A DNA stretch of 64,000 nucleotides from Abiotrophia sp. HMSC24B09 (GTDB lineage Bacteria > Bacillota > Bacilli > Lactobacillales > Aerococcaceae): NCBI RefSeq assembly GCF_001815865.1, contig NZ_KV822213.1, forward strand, positions 73,157-137,156. The letters are read 5' to 3'. The notes under the pieces are model-generated. The model was not told the DNA's origin. It saw only the letters and a program-made list of their open reading frames with translations, and ran no database searches. The translations under genes were made by a program, and so were the position numbers. Positions within the stretch are counted from its first letter, which is position 1. Each line of letters starts with the position of its first letter. Of the stretch, positions 25,559 to 33,086 are shown one piece after another.

Positions 25559-26068
25559 CTAGGATTTCTGAGATTTAACGGTTTTCGTCACTAACCGCAT
25601 CAATTGATGGGCAAAAGCCAAGTTCACCACCATGAAAATTAGCCCTAGCAAGGTCCAGATTAGGAGGCTTAGGAGGCTATAGTTCGTTTGATCGATTACT
25701 TGCTTGATAATCAAGATGCTGGGGAGAAGCAGCACTAGACTGCTAGCTAGGGCAGGAATATATTTTCTGATCAGGATGCTTTGGATCAGGTGGATGAGGA
25801 GATGCAGGCTGAAGGCTATAAAGGCTCCCAACCAGACCAGATAGTTAGCAAAATACAGGCTAGCGCCAGTGATGATAATCACCACTAGATACTCCTCTAA
25901 GACTGCCACTGCAAAGCCTGAAGGGGAAAAGTGTTCATAGGCAGCATCAATTCTAGGGTACTTGTCTAAAATCGCTTGATTTTTGTCCAACCATGGACCA
26001 AAACCAATGATTTCTTCCATCTCATGTAGCATAAAAATCACGGGAAACAACCACAAAAGATTTTCCAT
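25559..26068 (-). CDS. HXXEE domain membrane protein
   Basis: The 169-residue protein has about five membrane helices and the motif MLHEMEEI (HxxEE) in the first helix, with further conserved acidic residues in VLEEY. This is the HXXEE family, whose function is not known. A GGAGGTAG ribosome site precedes the start. It runs opposite to its neighbours and shares a bidirectional terminator with the lipid-type operon. Confidence 0.85.
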   Translation of the reverse strand: MENLLWLFPVIFMLHEMEEIIGFGPWLDKNQAILDKYPRIDAAYEHFSPSGFAVAVLEEYLVVIIITGASLYFANYLVWLGAFIAFSLHLLIHLIQSILIRKYIPALASSLVLLLPSILIIKQVIDQTNYSLLSLLIWTLLGLIFMVVNLAFAHQLMRLVTKTVKSQKS

Positions 26069-26243
26069 AATTTGCTACCTCCCTCAGCTTTTACATTTGC
26101 ATTATAGCGCTTCAAGACCAGTATTTCAATCATACTGCATGTATAAAATAGACAGCCAGATGAGATTTTGGGTCGTAAGATGAGAATCGCATAAGATTAG
26201 TTGTTTTCTCATCAGATATGAGCTAAAATGTAAGGCTAAAGAC

Positions 26244-26272
26244 TTGTTTCTGAGCACCGTTTGCGGTACACT
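26244..26272 (+). promoter_or_regulatory. Pullulanase promoter with a palindrome in the spacer
   Basis: TTGTTT (26244-26249) and TACACT (26267-26272) are 17 bp apart. The palindrome ACCG-TTTG-CGGT (26256-26267) fills the spacer, a position where a LacI/MalR-type repressor would block transcription. It contains CGTTTGCG, a half-site seen in MalR boxes. Confidence 0.5.
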
Positions 26273-26313
26273 ATGCGTGAGAATACGTATACATAGAAAG
26301 AGAGAGAAATATT

Positions 26314-28245
26314 GTGACAGATTTAAATCCAAATCAGGCGGTGGGATTGGCTACCAAAGCAGTCAGAACGGTTGATTTTGATCAAGAATTTGCCTATGAC
26401 GGACCTTTAGGTGCCTTCTACACACCACAATCAACACGTTTTATCGTTTGGGCACCAACGGCTAAGAGTGTGACCGTTGAAATTTATGAATCCAACCAGC
26501 CAGATAGCAACTTAGCTAGTGCTCACGTCATGCGACGTGGTGAACGCGGTACTTGGGTGATCGAGATTTTAGGGGACTTGCACTTAACTGCCTACACTTA
26601 CCTATTAGACCATGGTTCATTAGGCCTTAAACGCAGCCAAGACCCTTATGCCATTGCGGCAGTGGTTAATGGTGACCGCAGTGTGGTGGTCAACCCATCA
26701 GCCACTCAAGTGGAGGGCTTTGACCGCATGCCGTCTTTTGGCAAGGCGACCGATGCTATTATCTACGAACTCAATGTCCGCGACTTCTCAGTAGCGGAAG
26801 ATTCAGGCATTTCAGCCAAAGGTAAGTTTTTAGGACTTGCCGAAGCAGGCACTCATACCTCTAATGGCCAAATCACTGGCTTAGACTATCTTAAGTCGCT
26901 GGGCTTTACCCATTTGCAATTATTACCAATTTATGATTACGCGACAGTAGATGAGACAGAAGCCAAACCAACAGCCTACAACTGGGGCTATGATCCTAAG
27001 AACTACAATGTGCCAGAAGGCTCCTATGCGACGGATCCTTATAATCCGCTTAGCCGGATTTTAGAACTCAAGCAAACCATTAAGACCCTCCACGACAATG
27101 GTCTGCGCGTCATTATGGACGTGGTCTATAATCACGTTTATCAGTTTGACTTGCAAGCCTTCCAGAAGATTGTACCAGGTTATTTCTTCCGTTATGACCA
27201 GGCAGGTAACTTGTCTAATGGGACGGGGGTCGGCAACGATACCGCTTCTGAACGCTATATGATGCGCCGCTATATCTTGGATTCCATCCTTTACTGGACA
27301 CGAGAATTCAAATTAGATGGCTTCCGCTTCGACTTAATGGGGATTCATGACGTTGAAACCATGTTGGCCGTACGTCAAGCCCTGAATGAAATTGATCCTT
27401 CCATTATCGTTTTAGGCGAGGGTTGGAACCTGGGGACTATGTTGCCTTATGAAGATAAGGCTGCCCAACACAATGCCTACCGTATGCCAGGAGTGGCTCA
27501 CTTTAACGATTCCATTCGTAATGCCCTCAAAGGTGGTAACTTCAACAAGCAAGAAGGCGGCTATGTCAATGGACGTCCTGATTTAGAAAAGTTAGTGGCT
27601 CAGAACCTCTTAGTAGGGATTCCTAACTCGGCTTATGCTAGTCCAGACCAAGTCGTCCACTATGTTGAGGCCCACGATGACTTAACCCTTTATGACAAGT
27701 TGTGTTACACTCATCCGCATGATTCTGAAGAAGTTCGTGTTCGTCGAGCCTTAATGGCGACCAGTTTGGTCCTCTTGGCGCAAGGGATTCCCTTCATTCA
27801 TGCTGGTCAAGAATTCTTAAGAACCAAGAGACTGATAGAGAATACCTACAATGCACCGGATGAAATCAACCAATTTGACTGGAACCGAGTAGCGGAACAT
27901 CAAGACACGGTGGATTATGTCCGTGGCTTAATCAAGTTGCGTAAGAGCTTACCACTCTTCCGCCAAAACTCTTATGATGAAATTCTCAACTCCTTGGCTG
28001 TCTATCAGTTACATGATGGCGTCATTGCCTACCAATTGGAAGATGAGAATTCTGCTTATTTCGTTATGATTAATGCCAATGATTGGCGCATGCCAATTAC
28101 TTATCTGCCACATGGTCTCTACCGCAAGGTAATCGTCGACTATACGGCACCATTGGAAGAAGGCCAAGTCTTCGACCTTAATGGTCACTACGAAATGCCA
28201 GGCCTGTCTGTGACCGTCTTGGAACGCGTTGAGAAGGCAGAATAA
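26314..28245 (+). CDS. pulA: Type I pullulanase (GH13)
   Basis: The 643-residue enzyme hydrolyses alpha-1,6 branches in pullulan, glycogen or limit dextrins. An N-terminal CBM48-like domain is followed by a GH13 barrel with YNWGYDPKNYNVPEGSY (type I signature), DVVYNHV, GFRFDLMGIHD with the nucleophile Asp, GEGWNLG with the acid/base Glu, and VEAHDDLTLYD. No signal peptide is visible, so it probably acts in the cytoplasm on imported oligosaccharides. The start is GTG with a GAGAGAG-type ribosome site. A terminator follows directly. Confidence 0.94.
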   Translation: MTDLNPNQAVGLATKAVRTVDFDQEFAYDGPLGAFYTPQSTRFIVWAPTAKSVTVEIYESNQPDSNLASAHVMRRGERGTWVIEILGDLHLTAYTYLLDHGSLGLKRSQDPYAIAAVVNGDRSVVVNPSATQVEGFDRMPSFGKATDAIIYELNVRDFSVAEDSGISAKGKFLGLAEAGTHTSNGQITGLDYLKSLGFTHLQLLPIYDYATVDETEAKPTAYNWGYDPKNYNVPEGSYATDPYNPLSRILELKQTIKTLHDNGLRVIMDVVYNHVYQFDLQAFQKIVPGYFFRYDQAGNLSNGTGVGNDTASERYMMRRYILDSILYWTREFKLDGFRFDLMGIHDVETMLAVRQALNEIDPSIIVLGEGWNLGTMLPYEDKAAQHNAYRMPGVAHFNDSIRNALKGGNFNKQEGGYVNGRPDLEKLVAQNLLVGIPNSAYASPDQVVHYVEAHDDLTLYDKLCYTHPHDSEEVRVRRALMATSLVLLAQGIPFIHAGQEFLRTKRLIENTYNAPDEINQFDWNRVAEHQDTVDYVRGLIKLRKSLPLFRQNSYDEILNSLAVYQLHDGVIAYQLEDENSAYFVMINANDWRMPITYLPHGLYRKVIVDYTAPLEEGQVFDLNGHYEMPGLSVTVLERVEKAE

Positions 28246-28256
28246 GCCTACAAATC

Positions 28257-28285
28257 AATCCGACCACTCAAGTGGTCGGATTTTT
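28257..28285 (+). terminator. Terminator after pullulanase gene
   Basis: AATCCGACCACT pairs perfectly with AGTGGTCGGATT across CA, followed by TTT. Confidence 0.92.
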
Positions 28286-28338
28286 GTTTGTCAGCATGCA
28301 AAAAAGAGCCGCCAGAGCGACTCCAAAGATTCTTTAAG

Positions 28339-28671
28339 TTAGCCTTCTACAGGGAAGAGGTCTAGAATTTGACCAGTGTAAATATCGCAGACGAATTGAT
28401 AGTGAACCAAATGTTCCCCTTCATAGCGGCTAATGCCCCCGATATAAACTTGAGGTTGGCTTTCTAATTCAGGGTATTCAACCGGAACGTAGTGAATCCA
28501 AGAGCCTTCAATTGGCCCTTGTTTAGCAAATTCAGCCTTAACTTCGGCTAGGACCCGGCTCGGGCGTTTAGGTTGGGATTCCAAGTAAAAGAGGGTCCCA
28601 GCCACGCCGACAATGGCGCCGGTTAAGAGTAGGAGGCCACCGATGAGGCCTTTACGTGGAGTAGATGACAT
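28339..28671 (-). CDS. Small membrane-anchored protein with PepSY-like C-terminus
   Basis: The 110-residue protein has one membrane helix near the N-terminus (about residues 9-30), then an outside domain of about 80 residues ending YQFVCDIYTGQILDLFP. That strand pattern resembles PepSY domains, but the match is only by eye. The function is unknown. It is transcribed opposite to both neighbours with a GAAAGAAGGAA ribosome site. Confidence 0.6.
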   Translation of the reverse strand: MSSTPRKGLIGGLLLLTGAIVGVAGTLFYLESQPKRPSRVLAEVKAEFAKQGPIEGSWIHYVPVEYPELESQPQVYIGGISRYEGEHLVHYQFVCDIYTGQILDLFPVEG

Positions 28672-28859
28672 AGTGTTTTTCCTTCTTTCATAGGCATGGT
28701 GCGCGCTCCATCAGGGAGCGGTAGGTGGGGGCGCACAGGCTTGTGCTCCGTACTCTTAGTGTAACACAAATTCGAGTACAATTCATTGATTTTACTAAGC
28801 GCTCGTGAGATAATAAAAAGAGTAAAATCTACCTATTTATAATGGCGAAGGAGGTAGCG

Positions 28860-28880
28860 GTGCAACCGCGACAGGCATGA
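28860..28880 (+). promoter_or_regulatory. Micro-ORF coupled to the pepA start
   Basis: A strong AAGGAGG (28848-28854) precedes GTG 28860, which opens a six-codon ORF ending in a TGA that overlaps the pepA ATG (GCATGA). The pepA ATG itself has no good ribosome site, so it is probably translated by coupling. Confidence 0.45.
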
Positions 28881-29956
28881 CATTACAAGGCTTTGACTTA
28901 ATCAAACATCTGACCGAATTACAAGGGATTTCGGGCAATGAAGGGCAGGTTCGTCGCTTCTTGCAGGAAGAGTTGACACCCTTAGTTGATAAGATCGAAG
29001 TGTCTGGGATTGGCAACCTCTATGGGACTAAGTATGCCAAGGATCCAGAAGCACCACGTCTCATGCTGGCAGCTCATATGGATGAAGTGGGCTTTATGGT
29101 CCGTCAGATTACCTCGAATGGTCTCTTAACGGTGACACCTATTGGGGGCTGGAACCCTTATAGTATCTCAGCTCAACGCTATACCCTTCAAACCCGTAAG
29201 GGGGACTATGTCTGCATTTCATCATCTGTGGCCCCTCACTTATTACGGGGCAAGGATGGGTCGGCTAAGTCAGTGGCGCCTGAAGATATCCTATTTGATG
29301 CGGGCTTTACTTCCCGCGAAGAAGCCTTGGAATATGGCGTACGTCCTGGTGATTCTATTGTACCTAAGACAGAAACTGTCTGGACAGCCAACAAGCAAGC
29401 CCTAATCGGCAAGGCTTGGGATAACCGCTATGGCTGCGCTGTGATGTTAGAAGCCATGCGGGCAGTCAAGGACAAAGAGCTAGCGGCCACCATTATTGCG
29501 GGGGCTAACGCTCAAGAAGAAGGCGGTTTGCGTGGCGCCAAAGGGGCCGTTCATCGCTATCAACCAGATGCCTTTATTGCCGTAGACTGTTCGCCAGCCG
29601 ATGATACGGATGGTAACAAGGACAAGTTTGGACAGTTAGGGGGTGGCTTCCTCTTGCGGGTGCAAGATCCAGGCCACATCACCCACCGTGGTATGCGTGA
29701 GTTCTTGCTGGATACAGCGGAAACCCACAAGATTCCATACCAATACTTCTTCTCCAAAGGTGGAACCGACGCGGGTGCCGCTCATGTCAGCAATGATGGG
29801 GTGCCTTCAGCTGTCATTGGGGTCTGCGCCCGTTACATTCACGGTCACCAAACCCTTTTCCGTATGGATGATTATGAGGCAGCCAAGGAAATGGTCATCA
29901 AAGTCCTAGAGACTTTCGACAAGACAACCTTAGCGACCATTCGCGCCAATGTCTAA
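28877..29956 (+). CDS. M42 family glutamyl/leucyl aminopeptidase
   Basis: The 359-residue cytoplasmic peptidase has the two-metal site of the M42 family: the His in AAHMDEVGF, the Asp in GKAWDNRYG, the Glu pair in AQEEGGLRG, the Asp in AVDCSPADD and the final His in YIHGHQT. Family enzymes form large 12-subunit tetrahedra and trim N-terminal residues from peptides. It may correspond to PepA of lactic acid bacteria (glutamyl specificity), but specificity is not readable here. The start codon depends on the overlapping micro-ORF. Confidence 0.92.
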   Translation: MTLQGFDLIKHLTELQGISGNEGQVRRFLQEELTPLVDKIEVSGIGNLYGTKYAKDPEAPRLMLAAHMDEVGFMVRQITSNGLLTVTPIGGWNPYSISAQRYTLQTRKGDYVCISSSVAPHLLRGKDGSAKSVAPEDILFDAGFTSREEALEYGVRPGDSIVPKTETVWTANKQALIGKAWDNRYGCAVMLEAMRAVKDKELAATIIAGANAQEEGGLRGAKGAVHRYQPDAFIAVDCSPADDTDGNKDKFGQLGGGFLLRVQDPGHITHRGMREFLLDTAETHKIPYQYFFSKGGTDAGAAHVSNDGVPSAVIGVCARYIHGHQTLFRMDDYEAAKEMVIKVLETFDKTTLATIRANV

Positions 29957-30016
29957 GGACAGCTTAAATAGAATTGATATATCAGATAAGTAGACGAAAG
30001 GAAGAAAAGAAATCAT

Positions 30017-30646
30017 ATGTGGTTAGCATTCTATAATCCTGGAGGCGTCGGTGACGTGCTCCTTCTCACTAGTGGCCCAGTTTCTTCACACGAGATTGAC
30101 CCAGATAGCAAAGGTCAGGTAACCGCCCTGCGCCATCATCAATCTCAAGCCATTGTGGGCTATAACCTCTTCGAAGTGGCAGACTTGAACTTGGCTGGAG
30201 AGGGTCCAGTGACCTTGACTTCTGAGCAAGTGGCTCAAGTCAATGCCCGTATTCAAGCTGCAGGCTTCGATCAAGCGGTTAGCTTTGATGCTTCACCACG
30301 CTTGGTCGTTGGTTATGTGGAAGAGTGTGTTGACCATCCAGATAGTGACCACTTACATATTACGCAAACACGTGTAGCGGCTGACACCGTCCTACAAATC
30401 GTCTGTGGGGCAGCCAATATTGAAGCCGGCCAAAAGGTCCTAGTGGCTCAACCAGGTGCCGTTATGCCAGATGGCTTGATTATTTGGCCAGGCCAATTAC
30501 GTGGCGTTGACAGCAATGGTATGATTTGTTCTACACGCGAACTAGGTTTGGATGCCATTGAAAATAAACCAGGAATCTGGGTATTGAAAGATGACTTAGC
30601 AGTCGGCACACCACTTGAGCAAGTCATCGCCCACTACCAAGGCTAG
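30017..30646 (+). CDS. ytpR: YtpR family tRNA-binding protein
   Basis: The 209-residue protein has an N-terminal DUF4479 domain (about 1-90) and a C-terminal OB-fold tRNA-binding domain like that of PheT. The latter is seen in VGYVEECVDHPDSDHLHI, QIVCGAANI and GMICSTRELGL. Its role in the cell is not settled. It precedes murC by two genes, as in several Firmicutes. Confidence 0.92.
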   Translation: MWLAFYNPGGVGDVLLLTSGPVSSHEIDPDSKGQVTALRHHQSQAIVGYNLFEVADLNLAGEGPVTLTSEQVAQVNARIQAAGFDQAVSFDASPRLVVGYVEECVDHPDSDHLHITQTRVAADTVLQIVCGAANIEAGQKVLVAQPGAVMPDGLIIWPGQLRGVDSNGMICSTRELGLDAIENKPGIWVLKDDLAVGTPLEQVIAHYQG

Positions 30647-30711
30647 TTAGCCATTTAGGTGATCAAACTAGCAGCATCAAGCAAGACCAGAAGATGAAAG
30701 GACGGTGGCTT

Positions 30712-31560
30712 ATGAAGGACTACCAAGGACCTGCTTATCAGAAGCGGAATGTAAATTACGATAACCGACGTTTTAACCGGGAATCCCAATCGCCTTCAAG
30801 CAAGGGCGCCCCTTACAAATTCAAGTCTGCGCTAGAAGAGAAGCAAGAAACTAGTCGGGGCCATCGCCCTGTCTATCATCACGAGCAACCTTGGCGGGAT
30901 CAACCGCAAAAGATGATTGATGCCAGTCAGACACCACCGCCAGCTACGACAGAGGAGCCATTGGAAGAGGCTGACTATCGGGTAGCCTACCGTGAGCGCC
31001 GCAATAGTAGCCCAAATCAGCGCTTTAATTCGGATTTGGTGCGGGAACGCATGATGTCAGAGCCAATCGAAGAGGAAAGTCCCGCGCCTAGCTATCGACC
31101 GGGTGAGGAGCTAAGACTGCCACAAACCCATTCTGACCGTTTGGATCGTGCCTATGTAGCACCTGCCGAGCGGCGACCTCAAAATGACTGGCCCAAGCCA
31201 GGCCAAACTAGCCGTCGACAGCAAGACCGCCAGGTTCTGGATGAATTTTTAGAAGCGCCGACTTCTCAGCGCTCACGCCAAGCTTGGCAAGCTAGCGCCC
31301 AAAGAGAGCGAGATCACCATGAGGCCAGCAGCCAACGGCAGGTTTCAGATGCCCAGGCTAAGTTCCAGTCTATTTTAGAGAACGGGCGAGATAGCCAGGA
31401 AGTGGCAAGACAGGCGCGGGCAGAACGTTTCCAACCTAAGGAACTACCTAAACCTTATCAGCCACCGCAATCGCAAGCTGTGACGGAAGTCGGGGTCTCT
31501 CGTGAGATTTTGGCCCGTATGCGTAAGGACAAGGACAGCTATTTATTATTTGAAGACTAG
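30712..31560 (+). CDS. Disordered Gln/Arg-rich protein of unknown function
   Basis: The 282-residue protein is rich in Gln, Arg, Ser, Pro and Glu with no membrane helix or clear domain. Only the ends look conserved in type: an N-terminal DYQGPAYQKRNVNY and a C-terminal SREILARMRKDKDSYLLFE. I chose ATG 30712 because AAAGGA lies 9 bp before it; an in-frame ATG at 30694 has a poor site. It lies between ytpR and murC, where other Firmicutes carry an ftsK/sftA-type gene. A scaffold or cell-division adaptor is possible, but this is a guess. Confidence 0.7.
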   Translation: MKDYQGPAYQKRNVNYDNRRFNRESQSPSSKGAPYKFKSALEEKQETSRGHRPVYHHEQPWRDQPQKMIDASQTPPPATTEEPLEEADYRVAYRERRNSSPNQRFNSDLVRERMMSEPIEEESPAPSYRPGEELRLPQTHSDRLDRAYVAPAERRPQNDWPKPGQTSRRQQDRQVLDEFLEAPTSQRSRQAWQASAQRERDHHEASSQRQVSDAQAKFQSILENGRDSQEVARQARAERFQPKELPKPYQPPQSQAVTEVGVSREILARMRKDKDSYLLFED

Positions 31561-31596
31561 AAATTAATTGAGTGAAAGGACGTGTGTAGGTTGATT

Positions 31597-32928
31597 ATGG
31601 ACAAAGCAACAACCTATCATTTTGTGGGAATCAAAGGTTCAGGCATGAGTGCTCTCGCGCTTATCCTGGTAGGAGAAGGCTATAAGGTACAGGGGAGTGA
31701 CGTAGGGAAGTACTTCTTCACCCAGCAAGGCTTAGAAGCTGCGGGTGTGCCTATGATGGAATTCTCGGCTGACAATATTCAACCTGGCCTGACCATCATC
31801 GCAGGCAATGCCTTCGGGGATGACCATGAAGAATTGGTGCGGGCACGCGAATTGGGCTTGCCAATCTACCGCTACCATCATTTCTTAGGTAAATTGATTA
31901 AGGGTTATACCAGTATTGCCGTTTCAGGCTGTCACGGTAAGACCTCTACCACAGGTCTTTTGGCGCATACCCTCAAGCACTTAGCCCCACTGTCTTACTT
32001 GATTGGGGATGGAACCGGTTGTGGGCAGGAGTCTGCCAAGTACTTTGGTCTAGAAGCCTGCGAGTATCGTCGTCACTTCCTGTCCTATGAACCAGATTAT
32101 GCCATTATTACCAACGTGGATTTTGACCACCCTGATTACTTCACTTCGATTGAGGATGTCTTTTCAGCCTTCACTAGTTTTGCAGGCCAAACCACCAAAG
32201 CCGTGATTGCCTGCGGGGAGGATGCTTATCTACGCCAATTAGAAGCACCAGTTCCTGTTTACTACTATGGTTTTGACAGCAACTCTACTGTTTATGCAAC
32301 CAATATTGAACGGACACAAGATGGATCTGACTTTGATGTGACCTTTGAAGGTAAGTTCTTAGGACGTTTCCATGTGCCGACCTATGGTAAGCACAATATC
32401 TTAAACGCTTTGGCGGTTATTACAGTCTTGACCCTTGAAGGTTTCCCGGCAGATGCCATCGCCCAAAACCTAGCGACCTTCACGGGCGTCAAACGTCGAT
32501 TTAGCGTTAAGACGGTGGGGGATTTAACCATCATTGACGATTATGCCCACCATCCAAGCGAAATCAAGGCGACCATTGATGCAACCAAGCAACGCTATCC
32601 AGACAAACGCTGTATCGCAGTCTTCCAACCTCATACCTTTAGCCGGACAGTAGCCTTGCTTAACGAATTTGCTGAGTCACTTAACCTAGCAGACCAAGTC
32701 TATCTCTGCGACATCTTCAACTCTGCCCGCGAGCAAAGTGGGGAAGTTACTATTCAAGACTTGGCGGCCTTAATTGACCAAGAGGTGGAGATTATTTCAA
32801 GCGAGCATCTGTCTCCACTTATGCAGTATAAGGACGATGTCATTGTCTTTATGGGCGCGGGTGATGTGGATAAGATTGCCCAACGCTTTGAAAAAGAATA
32901 TGCCCGCCTACATCCAAATGTCCTCTAA
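31597..32928 (+). CDS. murC: UDP-N-acetylmuramate--L-alanine ligase
   Basis: MurC adds L-Ala to UDP-MurNAc, the first peptide step of peptidoglycan. The 443-residue protein has an N-terminal YHFVGIKGSGMSALA, the ATP site SGCHGKTSTTG, the central NVDFDHPDYF and IDDYAHHPSEI. ATG 31597 gives the usual N-terminus; an in-frame GTG at 31582 would add five residues. Length is normal. Confidence 0.95.
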   Translation: MDKATTYHFVGIKGSGMSALALILVGEGYKVQGSDVGKYFFTQQGLEAAGVPMMEFSADNIQPGLTIIAGNAFGDDHEELVRARELGLPIYRYHHFLGKLIKGYTSIAVSGCHGKTSTTGLLAHTLKHLAPLSYLIGDGTGCGQESAKYFGLEACEYRRHFLSYEPDYAIITNVDFDHPDYFTSIEDVFSAFTSFAGQTTKAVIACGEDAYLRQLEAPVPVYYYGFDSNSTVYATNIERTQDGSDFDVTFEGKFLGRFHVPTYGKHNILNALAVITVLTLEGFPADAIAQNLATFTGVKRRFSVKTVGDLTIIDDYAHHPSEIKATIDATKQRYPDKRCIAVFQPHTFSRTVALLNEFAESLNLADQVYLCDIFNSAREQSGEVTIQDLAALIDQEVEIISSEHLSPLMQYKDDVIVFMGAGDVDKIAQRFEKEYARLHPNVL

Positions 32929-33086
32929 GACTCACTTGGCGGCTAAGACCTAACACTCAATACAAGTCATCACGATCAGCCATTCTTAGCGGCTTGTCCT
33001 AAGGGATGCTGCTGGACTGGCTGATTTACTTTGCTTCAGGCTATTAGAGTCTAGGAGCTTATCATTAACACTTAAGGAGGCGCCCC

